Positions 26,716 to 36,177 are shown, counted from the first letter of the stretch. The stretch: DNA of 64,000 bases from Niveibacterium sp. SC-1 (GCF_038235435.1 NZ_CP151275.1:1922001-1986000); one strand, 5' to 3'. The notes: a model not told the origin generated them from the letters alone. Program-made: numbers and translations.

Positions 26716-27669
26716 GTGACAGGACAAAACCGCGATTATAGCGGAAGCCCTCCCGCCGACCCGGCCCTGCAACTGGCCGTGCCTTTCGAGGAAGCGGGCT
26801 CGCGCCTGGACCAGGTGCTGGCGAGGATGCTGCCCGAGCATTCCCGCAACCGCCTGCAAGGCTGGATACGCGACGGTCGGGTCGAGGTGGATGGCGTGGC
26901 CGCCGACGATCCCAAACGCAAAGTACGCGGCGGGGAGCGGCTACGCCTCATGCCGGAGGCCGCGCCCGAGGAGACTGCAGCCGAAGCCGAGGACATTCCG
27001 CTCGCCGTCCTGCATCACGACGAGGACATTCTCGTGCTCGACAAGCCGGCCGGGCTGGTGGTCCATCCAGGCTCCGGCAACTGGAGCGGCACCCTCATGA
27101 ATGCCTTGCTGCACTACGCACCCGCGGCGCGCAGCCTGCCGCGCGCGGGCATCGTGCATCGACTGGACAAGGACACCAGCGGCCTGCTGGTGGTGGCCTG
27201 CAACGAGATCGCCCAGACCGACCTGGTGCGCCAGCTACAGGCGCGTACCGTGAAGCGGCAATACCTGGCGCTGGCGCGTGGCGTGGTCAGGGGCGACCAG
27301 CTCGTAGACCAGCCCATCGGGCGGCACCCGACGCAGCGCACGCGCATGGCCGTCGTTTCGGGCGCGCGGGAAGCGCGCACCCAGGTGAAGGTGCGCGAGC
27401 GTTTTGCACGCTGCACCCTAGTCGAATGCAGCCTGGAAACCGGGCGCACGCACCAGATCCGGGTGCATATGGCCCACCTGGGGCACCCGCTGGTGGGCGA
27501 TGCGACCTACGGCGGCCAGCGCGGTGAGCCCGTCTTCGGGCGCCAGGCCCTGCACGCATGGCGCCTGGGCCTCATCCATCCGCGGACGCGGGAGCCCTTG
27601 AGCTGGGAGTCTCCCTTGCCGGCGGATTTCGCCGACCTGCTCGATCGGCTGCGCAAGGAGCGCACATGA
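26716..27669 (+). CDS. rluD: 23S rRNA pseudouridine synthase RluD
   Basis: This 317-residue enzyme converts uridines 1911, 1915 and 1917 of 23S rRNA helix 69 to pseudouridine in E. coli. It has an N-terminal S4 RNA-binding domain (about residues 20-80, RLDQVLARMLPEHSRNRLQGWI) and a catalytic RluA-type domain with Asp151 in HRLDKDTSG. The start is GTG 26716, giving about 20 residues before the region aligning with the E. coli N-terminus; no strong ribosome site is visible. The stop overlaps the start of pgeF by four bases, as in many proteobacteria. Confidence 0.93.
   Translation: MTGQNRDYSGSPPADPALQLAVPFEEAGSRLDQVLARMLPEHSRNRLQGWIRDGRVEVDGVAADDPKRKVRGGERLRLMPEAAPEETAAEAEDIPLAVLHHDEDILVLDKPAGLVVHPGSGNWSGTLMNALLHYAPAARSLPRAGIVHRLDKDTSGLLVVACNEIAQTDLVRQLQARTVKRQYLALARGVVRGDQLVDQPIGRHPTQRTRMAVVSGAREARTQVKVRERFARCTLVECSLETGRTHQIRVHMAHLGHPLVGDATYGGQRGEPVFGRQALHAWRLGLIHPRTREPLSWESPLPADFADLLDRLRKERT
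26735..26740 (-). promoter_or_regulatory. Candidate -10 box for bamD
   Basis: A perfect TATAAT reads on the minus strand here, inside the first codons of the divergent rluD. No good -35 box is seen at 16-18 bases. The bamD start codon is about 35 bases downstream. Confidence 0.5.
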
Positions 27670-28433
27670 CTTCGCCCGGCATCCTGCCCTGCATCGTGCC
27701 TGACTGGTCCGCTCCGCCGCGGGTCAGGGCCTTCTTCAGTACCCGTGACGGTGGGGTGAGCCTGCCGCCGTTCGCCTCGCTCAACCTTGGCGACCATGTG
27801 GGCGATCGACCCGAGGACGTGCGGGAAAACCGTCGGCGGGTGGAGGCCTTGCTGCCGGCCGGCCCGCGCTGGCTGCAACAGGTCCACGGCACGACCGTCG
27901 TGTCCGCCCGGGGCGCCGTGGGCTGTGAGGCCGACGCGGCCGTGGCCCACGCCGCGGGTGAGGTGTGCGTCGTCATGGTGGCCGATTGCCTGCCCGTGCT
28001 CTTTTGCGACCGTGCTGGCACGGTCGTGGGGGCAGCGCATGCGGGTTGGCGTGGGCTGGCAGGCGGCGTGCTCGAAGCCTGCGTCCGCAAGATGGGTGTT
28101 GCACCCGCAGAGGTGCTGGCCTGGCTGGGGCCGGCGATCGGCCCGTCGGCTTTCGAGATCGGGCCGGAGGTCCGGGAGACCTTCATGGCGGACCACGCCG
28201 AGGCGGCGGGCGCTTTCCGGCCCGGCCGAGGGGACCGCTGGATGGCTGACATCTACATGCTCGCGCGCCTGCGACTGGAGCGGGCGGGCATGGACGCGGG
28301 CGCCATCTACGGTGGGACCTACTGCACCGCGAGCGATCCGGCGCGCTTTTTCTCCTATCGACGCGACGGACGGACCGGCCGGATGGGCGCCTTCGTGTGG
28401 CTCGACGGCGCTTCAGTCGCTGCTATCGCCTGA
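27666..28433 (+). CDS. pgeF: Polyphenol oxidase-family/peptidoglycan editing factor PgeF (YfiH)
   Basis: This 255-residue protein belongs to the multicopper-like YfiH/DUF152 family. In E. coli the protein removes misincorporated L-Ser from UDP-MurNAc precursors; homologues show laccase-like or purine nucleosidase activity. The metal-site motifs are present: LQQVHGT, VADCLPVLFCD and AAHAGWRGL. The ATG overlaps the rluD stop (ATGA), marking a two-gene operon. Its 3' end overlaps that of the small convergent membrane protein gene by 21 bases. Confidence 0.9.
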   Translation: MTSPGILPCIVPDWSAPPRVRAFFSTRDGGVSLPPFASLNLGDHVGDRPEDVRENRRRVEALLPAGPRWLQQVHGTTVVSARGAVGCEADAAVAHAAGEVCVVMVADCLPVLFCDRAGTVVGAAHAGWRGLAGGVLEACVRKMGVAPAEVLAWLGPAIGPSAFEIGPEVRETFMADHAEAAGAFRPGRGDRWMADIYMLARLRLERAGMDAGAIYGGTYCTASDPARFFSYRRDGRTGRMGAFVWLDGASVAAIA

Positions 28434-28658
28434 GGGGGCATCAGGCTTGGTCGCGTCACCCAAACCCGCAACCACGCTCGTACTCGCGTTTTCCTGTGCC
28501 TTGCGTCGCCGCGCGCGCACCGGCGAGCCGAACAGCCAGAGCAGGAGCAGCAGCGGCAGGGTGAAACCCAGGAAGGTGAAAATCCCGCCGATGATGCTGT
28601 GGGCGCCGATGGCGGCCATGATCGCGACAAAAAGCCAGGCGATGGCGACGATGTACAT
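28413..28658 (-). CDS. Small two-helix membrane protein, hypothetical
   Basis: The gene encodes 81 residues from ATG 28658; an upstream in-frame start at 28682 would add eight. Two hydrophobic segments (MYIVAIAWLFVAIMAAIG and FTFLGFTLPLLLLLWLFG) are followed by a basic and then polar tail. I do not recognise a family. It is divergent from phaC and convergent with pgeF, so it may share regulatory DNA with the PHA genes. Confidence 0.6.
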   Translation of the reverse strand: MYIVAIAWLFVAIMAAIGAHSIIGGIFTFLGFTLPLLLLLWLFGSPVRARRRKAQENASTSVVAGLGDATKPDAPSGDSSD

Positions 28659-28711
28659 GTGTAGTGGAGATGCTGCCCACACCGTCCTCAGGCCGTAACT
28701 TGACCTGGGAA

Positions 28712-28728
28712 TTTGTGCGGTGCAAAAA
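28712..28728. promoter_or_regulatory. Candidate PhaR operator upstream of phaC
   Basis: TTTGTGCGGTGCAAAAA is an imperfect inverted repeat of the TGC-rich type bound by PhaR regulators. A TGTGCGG...GGTGCACTGC sequence also lies in front of phaR (32333-32353). Assigned by resemblance only. Confidence 0.4.
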
Positions 28729-28813
28729 TGGATTTGGACCCTTGTCTAGCTTATCGGGATTGCTCGGCGCGGAGAAAAATGCGCACCGAAACAGCCCATC
28801 TGTGGAGAGAACC

Positions 28814-30571
28814 ATGGCGGTAGACACCGATCAAGACGGCAACGTGCATGCGGCGGGCTTCGACCCCGCATCGTGGGTCAAGGCCGCGCAGGGGCTGACA
28901 CAGGGCATGTTCGACTTTCTCGGTCAGCAACAGCAGTTGCTCCAGCAGGCCGGCATCCAGCTGCCCCCCCTGGATAACGCAGGCGTCGAGACCGAAACCC
29001 TGGTCCGCCTGCAACAGGCGTTTGCCGAGCAGCATGCCCAGCTCTGGGCCCGGCTGATGCAGCGACGCCCCGGTGAAGCGGCGCCCGAAGACAGCGCGGC
29101 GGCGCGCGATCGTCGCTTCGCGGGCGAAGCCTGGGGCGAAAGCCCGGTCTACGACTACCTGCGCCAGGCCTACCTGATCAATGCGAACTTCCTGAGTCGC
29201 CTGGCCGAAGCGCTACCCATCCCGGACCGCCATGCGCGCAACCGGCTCCTCTTCCTGACCCGGCAGTACGTCGACGCAATGAGCCCGGCAAACTACGCCG
29301 CAACCAATCCGGAATTCATCCGCGAGGCGATCGTGACGCAGGGCGAGAGCATCACCCGCGGTCTCGTGAACCTGATCGGCGACATCGAGAAGGGGCGCAT
29401 CTCGATGACCGACGAGGCGGCCTTCGAGGTGGGCCGCAATCTGGCCGTGACGCCGGGCGCGGTGATCTTCGAGAACGAACTCTTCCAGCTGATCCAGTAC
29501 GCGCCCGCCACGCCCAAAGTGCACGCGAAGCCGCTTCTGATCGTGCCGCCTTGCATCAACAAGTACTACATCCTGGACCTGCAGCCGGAGAACTCCTTCG
29601 CCGCCTACGCCGTGTCCCAGGGCATCACGACCTTTCTCGTCTCCTGGCGCAACCCGGGGGTGGAGCAGGGGCATCTGGGCTGGGACGACTACCTTGAGGA
29701 GGGCGTGCTGCGCGCGGTCAAGGTGGTGCAGGACGTCGGCGCGGATCCGCGTCCGAACGTGCTCGGTTTCTGCGTAGGTGGCACGCTCACCGCCAGCGCG
29801 ATGGCCGTCGCCGCCGCGCGCGGTGAGCTACCGGCGGAGAGTCTGACCCTGCTCACCACACTGCTCGATTTTGAAGAGCCGGGCGATCTTGGCTGCTTTG
29901 TCGACGAGGCCAGCGTGGCGACGCGCGAAGCCACCGTAGGCAAGGGCGGCCTGATGGCCGGGCGCGAGCTCTCCGGGGTCTTCTCCAGCCTGCGCCCCAA
30001 CGACCTGGTGTGGAACTACGTGGTCGACAACTACCTGAAGGGCAAGTCGCCGACCGCGTTCGACCTGTTGTACTGGAACGCCGACAGCACCAACCTTCCG
30101 GGTCCGTTTGCCGCGTGGTACCTGCGGCGCCTCTATCTGGAAAATGCGCTGCGCGTGCCGGGCAAACTGGCGATGTGTGGCGTGCCCGTGGATCTGGGCA
30201 AGGTCGATTGCCCGACGTACTTCCTCGCCTCACGCGAGGATCACATCGTGCCCTGGCGCTCGGCCTATCTCGGCAGGCGACTCCTGGGCGGCGAAACCGA
30301 ATTCGTGCTCGCCGCGAGCGGACACATTGCGGGCGTGGTCAATCCGGCAGCGAAGAAGCGCCGCAGCCACTGGACCTCGACCAGTCAATCGGCCCTCGCG
30401 GAAGAATGGTTCGAAACGGCGATCGAACACGCCGGCAGTTGGTGGCCGCACTGGATGGCCTGGTTGCAGGCGCGCAGCGGCAAGCTGGTCGCCGCGCCCA
30501 AGGGCGCCGGCAATCGACGTCATGCGGCCATCGAAGCCGCGCCCGGACGCTACGTAAAACAGGCGGCCTGA
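28814..30571 (+). CDS. phaC: Class I poly(3-hydroxyalkanoate) synthase
   Basis: This 585-residue enzyme polymerises short-chain (R)-3-hydroxyacyl-CoA into PHA at the granule surface. The lipase-like box GFCVGG holds the nucleophile Cys320; the triad is completed by Asp476 (SREDHIVPW) and His504 (SGHIAGVVNP), almost the same numbering as the Cupriavidus necator enzyme (319/480/508). The N-terminal PhaC_N domain is complete. ATG 28814 is preceded by GGAGAG. It is the first gene of the phaC-phaB1-phaB2 unit; no phaA thiolase is present. Confidence 0.95.
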   Translation: MAVDTDQDGNVHAAGFDPASWVKAAQGLTQGMFDFLGQQQQLLQQAGIQLPPLDNAGVETETLVRLQQAFAEQHAQLWARLMQRRPGEAAPEDSAAARDRRFAGEAWGESPVYDYLRQAYLINANFLSRLAEALPIPDRHARNRLLFLTRQYVDAMSPANYAATNPEFIREAIVTQGESITRGLVNLIGDIEKGRISMTDEAAFEVGRNLAVTPGAVIFENELFQLIQYAPATPKVHAKPLLIVPPCINKYYILDLQPENSFAAYAVSQGITTFLVSWRNPGVEQGHLGWDDYLEEGVLRAVKVVQDVGADPRPNVLGFCVGGTLTASAMAVAAARGELPAESLTLLTTLLDFEEPGDLGCFVDEASVATREATVGKGGLMAGRELSGVFSSLRPNDLVWNYVVDNYLKGKSPTAFDLLYWNADSTNLPGPFAAWYLRRLYLENALRVPGKLAMCGVPVDLGKVDCPTYFLASREDHIVPWRSAYLGRRLLGGETEFVLAASGHIAGVVNPAAKKRRSHWTSTSQSALAEEWFETAIEHAGSWWPHWMAWLQARSGKLVAAPKGAGNRRHAAIEAAPGRYVKQAA

Positions 30572-30700
30572 AGGCCGCGCCGGGGTGGGGCCCGTGCGAG
30601 TCCCGCCGCAAGAAGCATGCATCGCACTTACGCCCTTCGCGCCCGCACGGTCTGCAGCTGACCGATGCGAAAGGGGGCACAACATAAGGAGAGAAGAGTC

Positions 30701-31441
30701 ATGGTTCGAGTGGCATTGATCACCGGCGGCATGGGTGGCTTGGGTGAAGCGATCTGCATAAAGATGGCCGCTCTTGGCTACAAGGTCGTCACCACGCATT
30801 CGCCGGGCAACGAGCGCGTCGCCGAATGGCTGCACGCGATGAACAACATGGGCTACGGCTTCAAGGCCTACCCCTGCGACGTGACCGACTTCGACTCCTG
30901 CAAGGAGTGCGTGACGACGGTGACGCGCGAGGTGGGCTCGATCGACGTGCTGGTGAACAACGCCGGCATTACGCGCGACATGACCTTCAAGAAGATGACC
31001 AAGGCCGACTGGGACGCGGTGATCCACACGAACCTGGATTCGGTCTTCAACATGACCAAACAGGTCATGGACGGCATGACCGAACGCAAGTGGGGGCGCG
31101 TCATCAACGTGTCCTCGGTCAACGGCCAGAAGGGTGCCTTCGGCCAGACCAACTACTCGGCCGCGAAGGCCGGCATGCATGGCTTCACCAAGGCGCTGGC
31201 GCTGGAAGTGGCCAAGCACGGCGTCACGGTCAACACGATCAGCCCGGGCTACATCGGAACCAAGATGGTGACCGCGATCCCGCAGGAAATCCTCGACTCG
31301 AAGATCCTGCCGCAGATCCCCGTGAGCCGGCTGGGCAAGCCGGAGGAAATCGCGGGTCTGGTGAGCTATCTGGCTTCAGACGAAGCGGCGTTCCTGACGG
31401 GCGCCAACATCTCGATCAACGGCGGTCAGCATATGTCCTGA
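30701..31441 (+). CDS. phaB: Acetoacetyl-CoA reductase PhaB (first copy)
   Basis: This 246-residue short-chain dehydrogenase reduces acetoacetyl-CoA to (R)-3-hydroxybutyryl-CoA with NADPH. The Rossmann motif TGGMGGLGEAI, the NNAG motif and the catalytic Ser-Tyr-Lys in VSSVNGQKGAFGQTNYSAAKAG are present. AAGGAG lies upstream of ATG 30701. It follows phaC by about 130 bases and is followed by a second, similar gene. Two copies may differ in chain-length or cofactor preference. Confidence 0.92.
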   Translation: MVRVALITGGMGGLGEAICIKMAALGYKVVTTHSPGNERVAEWLHAMNNMGYGFKAYPCDVTDFDSCKECVTTVTREVGSIDVLVNNAGITRDMTFKKMTKADWDAVIHTNLDSVFNMTKQVMDGMTERKWGRVINVSSVNGQKGAFGQTNYSAAKAGMHGFTKALALEVAKHGVTVNTISPGYIGTKMVTAIPQEILDSKILPQIPVSRLGKPEEIAGLVSYLASDEAAFLTGANISINGGQHMS

Positions 31442-31530
31442 CCCGCACGGTCTTACTGGTGTGCCGGCGCGCTGAGCCTCTAGGGCGCGCATGCACATCG
31501 CGAATTTCAAACAGAGGCAAAGGAAGCATC

Positions 31531-32271
31531 ATGTCCCGGAAAGTGGCCCTTGTTACTGGCGGTATGGGCGGTTTGGGCACCGCCATCTGTAAGTCCCTGC
31601 ACGAGAATGGATTCAAGGTCGTCGCCAACTGTCTTCCCGGTCTGCCGGGCAAGGACGAATGGCTCAACAAGATGCGCGCGGATGGCGTCGACGTGAGCGA
31701 GGCCGAGGCCGATGTGACCGACTACGAGCAGTGCGCGGCGATGGTCAAGCGTATCGAGAGCGACATCGGTCCTGTCGAAGTGCTGGTCAACAATGCCGGC
31801 ATCACGCGGGACGCCATGTTCCGCAAGATGGACAAGGGGCAGTGGGATGCTGTGCTCTCCACCAACCTGGACAGCGTCTTCAACGTGACGCACCAGGTCC
31901 TGCCCGGCATGGCCGAGCGGGGCTGGGGACGTGTGATCAATATCTCTTCGGTCAATGGCGTGAAGGGTCAGTTCGGCCAGGCCAACTACTCGGCCGCCAA
32001 GGCGGGCATTCTCGGCTTCACCAAGGCCATCGCCCAGGAAGTCGCCAAGAAGGGCGTGACCGTCAATGCGATCGCGCCGGGCTACGTCGGCACCGACATG
32101 GTCATGGCGATCAAGCAGGAAGTGCGCGACCAGATCGTCGCAACCATTCCGGCGGGCCGCCTGGGCAAGCCTGAGGAGATCGGCGACCTGTGCGCCTTCC
32201 TCGCCTCCGAGTCCGCGGGCTACATCACCGGTTCGACCATCAACATCAACGGCGGCTTGCACATGGGCTGA
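31531..32271 (+). CDS. phaB: Acetoacetyl-CoA reductase PhaB (second copy)
   Basis: This 246-residue paralogue has exactly the same length as the preceding gene and is similar over its whole length. TGGMGGLGTAI, NNAG and SSVNGVKGQFGQANYSAAKAG are the cofactor and catalytic motifs. ATG 31531 has an AGGAAG site upstream. The gene ends just before a strong intrinsic terminator, closing the phaC-phaB-phaB transcript. It could also serve as a FabG-type reductase, but the context favours PHA synthesis. Confidence 0.92.
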   Translation: MSRKVALVTGGMGGLGTAICKSLHENGFKVVANCLPGLPGKDEWLNKMRADGVDVSEAEADVTDYEQCAAMVKRIESDIGPVEVLVNNAGITRDAMFRKMDKGQWDAVLSTNLDSVFNVTHQVLPGMAERGWGRVINISSVNGVKGQFGQANYSAAKAGILGFTKAIAQEVAKKGVTVNAIAPGYVGTDMVMAIKQEVRDQIVATIPAGRLGKPEEIGDLCAFLASESAGYITGSTININGGLHMG

Positions 32272-32300
32272 CGCTGCGGCCCGACAGCGTCGGGTTGAGG

Positions 32301-32326
32301 AGCCCCGCTTCGGCGGGGCTTTTTCT
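32301..32326 (+). terminator. Intrinsic terminator after the second phaB
   Basis: AGCCCCGC pairs with GCGGGGCT around a short TTCG loop and is followed by TTTTCTT. It separates the phaC-phaB-phaB unit from phaR. Confidence 0.9.
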
Positions 32327-32332
32327 TATGTA

Positions 32333-32359
32333 TGTGCGGTTTTGGTGCACTGCTATACA
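32333..32359 (+). promoter_or_regulatory. phaR promoter region with candidate operator
   Basis: A TGC-rich segment TGTGCGG...GGTGCACTGC (32333-32353) directly precedes a -10-like TATACA (32354-32359). The -35 element is not clear. PhaR proteins commonly repress their own genes, and this overlap fits that. Confidence 0.4.
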
Positions 32360-32411
32360 CTTAGCCGCCATAACGAGACCGATTCCACGGCAGGGGAGGA
32401 TAGAGGACGTC

Positions 32412-32993
32412 ATGGCGCAGCAACCCCGACTCATCAAGAAGTATCCCAATAGAAGGTTGTACGACACACGAACGAGCTCTTACATCACGCTGGCGGACGT
32501 GAAGGAGCTGGTGCTCGGACAGGAGGAGTTCCAGGTCGTCGACGCCAAGACGAACGAAGACCTGACCCGGGCCATCCTGCTCCAGATCATCCTGGAGGAA
32601 GAGTCGGGCGGCGCACCGATGTTCACCGTGGACCTGCTCTCGCAAATGATCCGTTTCTACGGCAACGCGATGCAGGGGATGATGGGCAAGTACCTCGAGA
32701 ACAACATCAAGGCCTTCACCGATCTGCAGGTCAAGCTGCAGGAGCATGCGCGCTCGATCTACGGGGACAACAACCCGATGAGTCGCGACCTGTGGACGCA
32801 GTTCCTCAACTTCCAGGGGCCGGCGCTGCACAGCATGATGGGTGCATACATCGACCAGAGCAAAAAGATGTTCAGCCAGATGCAGGAGCAGGTCGAGAGC
32901 CAGACCCGCAACCTGTTCTCCGGTTTCCAGTTCCCGAACTTCGGCACGCCGCCCAACGGCGATGCCAGCGATCCGGAAAAGAACCGCAAGTAA
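32412..32993 (+). CDS. phaR: PHA synthesis repressor PhaR
   Basis: This 193-residue regulator binds DNA and nascent PHA granules; when granules are present it leaves its operators and lets phasin genes be expressed. The N-terminal PHB/PHA accumulation DNA-binding domain (LIKKYPNRRLYDTRTSSYITLADVKELV) and the following PhaR-type central region are complete, with a flexible polar C-terminus. ATG 32412 follows the GGAGGATAGAGG region. It is transcribed alone from its own promoter and closed by a strong terminator. Confidence 0.93.
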   Translation: MAQQPRLIKKYPNRRLYDTRTSSYITLADVKELVLGQEEFQVVDAKTNEDLTRAILLQIILEEESGGAPMFTVDLLSQMIRFYGNAMQGMMGKYLENNIKAFTDLQVKLQEHARSIYGDNNPMSRDLWTQFLNFQGPALHSMMGAYIDQSKKMFSQMQEQVESQTRNLFSGFQFPNFGTPPNGDASDPEKNRK

Positions 32994-33024
32994 GGCCAAG
33001 TCACCCATAGGTCTGAAGCCCGCC

Positions 33025-33056
33025 AAACGGCCCCGGTGAATCCACCGGGGCCGTTT
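33025..33056 (+). terminator. Strong hairpin terminator after phaR
   Basis: AAACGGCCCCGGT pairs perfectly with ACCGGGGCCGTTT, a 13-base-pair stem. The short T run forms part of the stem's 3' end. Confidence 0.85.
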
Positions 33057-33278
33057 GCATTGCGGCCGCCGAGCTTTGGTCCGTGGCGACATCCCGCCGA
33101 TTCCAAGCCCGGCCCGAAGCGCGCAGCGACGGACTGGGCGACAGGCGGTCCGACTGCGAGGGAGCAGCAGGCGCCGCCAGTCCGTGAACCTCGCGATTGC
33201 GTCCCGTCGAACGGCCTCGGCTTGTGCTGCAAATCGTTGTAAAATAGACAGATTTTCCTCAGCATTTGAGCCGGCTTC

Positions 33279-34607
33279 ATGAGCAAGAATCCAACCGTAG
33301 GCATGGTGTCGCTGGGCTGTCCGAAAGCCACCAGTGACTCCGAAAACATCCTCACGCGCCTGCGGGCCGAGGGCTACGCCATCTCCGGCAGCTATGACGA
33401 CGCCGACGTGGTGATCGTCAACACCTGCGGCTTCATCGACGCCGCGGTGGAAGAGTCGCTGGATGCGATCGGCGAGGCGCTCAAGGAGAACGGCCGCGTG
33501 ATCGTCACCGGCTGCCTGGGCGCGAAAAAGGACTCGGCCGGCCAGGGCATCGTGGAGCTCGCGCATCCCAAGGTGCTGGCCGTGACCGGCCCGCATGCGA
33601 CCGAAGCGGTGATGGATGTGGTGCACCAGCACCTGCCCAAGCCGCACGATCCCTTCACGGATCTCGTGCCGCCGCAGGGCATCCGCCTGACGCCCGGCCA
33701 CTTCGCCTATTTGAAGATTTCCGAAGGCTGCAACCATCGTTGCACCTTCTGCATCATCCCCTCGATGCGCGGCGACCTCGTCTCGCGTCCGATCGGCGAT
33801 GTGATGCGCGAAGCCGAGGCGCTGGCCGCCGCCGGCGTGAAGGAGATTCTCGTGGTCTCCCAGGACACCTCGGCCTACGGCGTGGACGTCAAGTACCGCA
33901 CCGGTTTCTGGGGCGGCAAGCCGGTCCGCACCAAGATGTACGACCTGTGCAACGCGCTGGGTGATCTGGGCATCTGGGTGCGCCTGCACTACGTCTACCC
34001 GTACCCGCATGTGGACGACATCATTCCGCTGATGGCCGAGCGCAAGATCCTTCCTTACCTCGACATCCCGTTCCAGCATGCTTCGCAGCGCGTGCTCAAG
34101 GCGATGAAGCGTCCGGCGAGCGCCGAGAACACGCTGGAACGCGTCAAGCGCTGGCGCGAGATCTGCCCGGATCTCACCATCCGCAGCACTTTCATCGCCG
34201 GCTTCCCTGGCGAGACTGAGGAAGACTTCAGCGAGCTGCTCGACTGGCTCTCCGAGGCGCAGCTCGACCGCGTGGGCTGCTTTGCCTACTCGCCGGTTGA
34301 GGGCGCGACCGCGAATGAACTTCCCGGTGCCGTGCCGGCCGAAGTGCGCGAGGAGCGTCGCATCCGCCTCATGGAGCACCAGGAAGACATCTCCACGCAG
34401 CGCCTTGAGCGCTGGCTCGACCGCGAGATCACCGTGCTGGTCGACGACGTCGACGACGAGGGCGCGCTGGCCCGTAGCGAAGGCGATGCACCGGAGATCG
34501 ATGGCTTGGTGATCATCCCCGATGGCCACGAGCTACAGCCGGGCGAATTCGCCCGCGTGCGTGTGACCGACGTGGATGTGCACGACCTCTACGCGCAACC
34601 GATCTGA
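33279..34607 (+). CDS. rimO: Ribosomal protein S12 methylthiotransferase RimO
   Basis: This 442-residue radical SAM enzyme adds a methylthio group to Asp88 of ribosomal protein S12. The N-terminal cluster ligands are Cys14, Cys50 and Cys79; the SAM cluster ligands are Cys151, Cys155 and Cys158 in [13 protein letters not shown] domain ends the protein. Length and motifs match E. coli RimO throughout. It stands alone after phaR. Confidence 0.95.
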   Translation: MSKNPTVGMVSLGCPKATSDSENILTRLRAEGYAISGSYDDADVVIVNTCGFIDAAVEESLDAIGEALKENGRVIVTGCLGAKKDSAGQGIVELAHPKVLAVTGPHATEAVMDVVHQHLPKPHDPFTDLVPPQGIRLTPGHFAYLKISEGCNHRCTFCIIPSMRGDLVSRPIGDVMREAEALAAAGVKEILVVSQDTSAYGVDVKYRTGFWGGKPVRTKMYDLCNALGDLGIWVRLHYVYPYPHVDDIIPLMAERKILPYLDIPFQHASQRVLKAMKRPASAENTLERVKRWREICPDLTIRSTFIAGFPGETEEDFSELLDWLSEAQLDRVGCFAYSPVEGATANELPGAVPAEVREERRIRLMEHQEDISTQRLERWLDREITVLVDDVDDEGALARSEGDAPEIDGLVIIPDGHELQPGEFARVRVTDVDVHDLYAQPI

Positions 34608-34643
34608 GTTCGCGGACGCGAGTCCACTGCCCGCAACATCCCA

Positions 34644-34665
34644 GCGACGCTCTCCGGAGCGTCGC
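34644..34665 (+). terminator. Hairpin between rimO and the FAD dehydrogenase gene
   Basis: GCGACGCT and AGCGTCGC form a perfect eight-base-pair stem with a six-base loop. It lies 36 bases after rimO and 17 before the next start codon. The following T run is interrupted, so it may be only a partial terminator. Confidence 0.5.
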
Positions 34666-34682
34666 ATCGTTTGGAAGGCACC

Positions 34683-36089
34683 ATGACCGAGATCCTTTCC
34701 CGCCTGGCCGACATCGTCGGCGCGCCGAACCTGCTGACCGCCCAGCCGGATGTGGCGCCCTATCTGCGCGACCAGCGCGGGCGTTACGAAGGTCGTGCGC
34801 TCGCCGTTGTGAGGCCGGCAAATACCGAAGAACTCGCGGCCGTGATGCAGGCCTGCTATGCGGCAGGTGTCCCGATGGTGCCCCAGGGGGGCAACACCGG
34901 ACTCTGTGGTGGCGCGACGCCGGATGACAGCGGCTCGGCGGTGGTGATCACCACGGGGCGGATGCGCAAGGTGCGGGCGGTCGATACGGCCAACGACACG
35001 ATCACGGTCGAGGCAGGCTGCACGCTGGCCGAGCTTCAGGCTGCGGCCGAGAAGGCGGGGCGACTCTTCCCGCTGTCCCTGGCTTCCGAGGGCTCCTGCC
35101 AGATCGGCGGCAATCTCTCCACCAACGCGGGGGGCGTGCACGTGCTGCGCTACGGCAACGCTCGCGAGCTGGTGCTCGGGCTGGAGGTAGTGTTGCCTGA
35201 CGGGCGTATCTGGAATGGGCTGCGTGGTTTGCGCAAGGACAACACCGGCTATGACCTCAAGCAACTTTTCGTTGGAGGGGAGGGCACGCTGGGCATCATT
35301 GCGGCGGCCGTGCTCAAGCTGTTCCCGTTGCCGGCGACCCGCGCGGTTGCCTGGGTGGCCGTGCCGAGCGCCGAGGCTGCGGTGCGATTGCTCGGCCGGG
35401 TGAAGGGCGGAGCAGGCGAGCGACTGGTGGCCTTCGAGCTCATCAGCAGGGCGACGCTGGACGTGGTGCTGAATCACATCGCGGGTGCGCAGGATCCGCT
35501 TCCACAGCCTTCGCCCTGGGTGGTGCTCTTCGAACTCGCAGACAGCGATGCCCAAGCCGATCTGAACGGCCTGATCGAAAAAGTGCTGGAGCCCGCGCTC
35601 GAAGCCGAAGAGGCGCTCGATGCGGCGATCGCGCACTCCGAGGCGCAGATTGAGGCGCTCTGGGCGTTGCGCGAGAACGCCTCCGAAGCACAGAAGCGCC
35701 AGGGCGTGAGCATCAAACACGACGTCTCAGTGCCGGTGAGCCGTATTCCGGAATTCCTCGCGCGCGCGGATGCGGGTTTGCAGGAAGCTTTTCCGGGCAT
35801 CCGGATCGTTGCCTTCGGCCATGTCGGCGACGGGAACCTTCACTACAACTGCTCGATGGCGGATCCCGTTGCAAACAAGGCGCTTGTCGCCCGCACCGAG
35901 GAAGTCAATCGGGTCGTGCACGATGTCGTTGCTTCGCTCGATGGCTCGATCTCGGCCGAGCACGGTCTGGGGCAACTCAAGCGCGAGGAGATCACACGCT
36001 ACAAGGCGCCGCTGGAGTTGGAGCTGATGCGGGGGATCAAACAGGCCTTCGATCCGAGGGGGCTGATGAATCCGGGCAAGGTGTTGTGA
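34683..36089 (+). CDS. FAD-binding oxidoreductase (D-2-hydroxyacid/D-2-hydroxyglutarate dehydrogenase type)
   Basis: This 468-residue flavoprotein belongs to the VAO/PCMH family. The FAD-binding block PQGGNTGLCGGATPD and the later GHVGDGNLHYN and EHGLGQLKREE motifs are those of GlcD, D-lactate and D-2-hydroxyglutarate dehydrogenases. The substrate is a D-2-hydroxyacid; D-2-hydroxyglutarate, made by SerA as a side reaction, is a good candidate but not proved. ATG 34683 sits four codons inside the longest open frame and is preceded by GGAAGG. Confidence 0.87.
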   Translation: MTEILSRLADIVGAPNLLTAQPDVAPYLRDQRGRYEGRALAVVRPANTEELAAVMQACYAAGVPMVPQGGNTGLCGGATPDDSGSAVVITTGRMRKVRAVDTANDTITVEAGCTLAELQAAAEKAGRLFPLSLASEGSCQIGGNLSTNAGGVHVLRYGNARELVLGLEVVLPDGRIWNGLRGLRKDNTGYDLKQLFVGGEGTLGIIAAAVLKLFPLPATRAVAWVAVPSAEAAVRLLGRVKGGAGERLVAFELISRATLDVVLNHIAGAQDPLPQPSPWVVLFELADSDAQADLNGLIEKVLEPALEAEEALDAAIAHSEAQIEALWALRENASEAQKRQGVSIKHDVSVPVSRIPEFLARADAGLQEAFPGIRIVAFGHVGDGNLHYNCSMADPVANKALVARTEEVNRVVHDVVASLDGSISAEHGLGQLKREEITRYKAPLELELMRGIKQAFDPRGLMNPGKVL

Positions 36090-36177
36090 GCCAGGGCGGG
36101 CGGCGTGTCACGCCCCGCATGGAGCCGCTCACAGCCAAGAGCTTGCGAGAATTCTGCGAGAAATCCCTGAATCGTTC

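Noticed and set aside
34533..35720. A 395-codon minus-strand open frame
   Set aside because: It is antisense to the FAD dehydrogenase gene and has no support.
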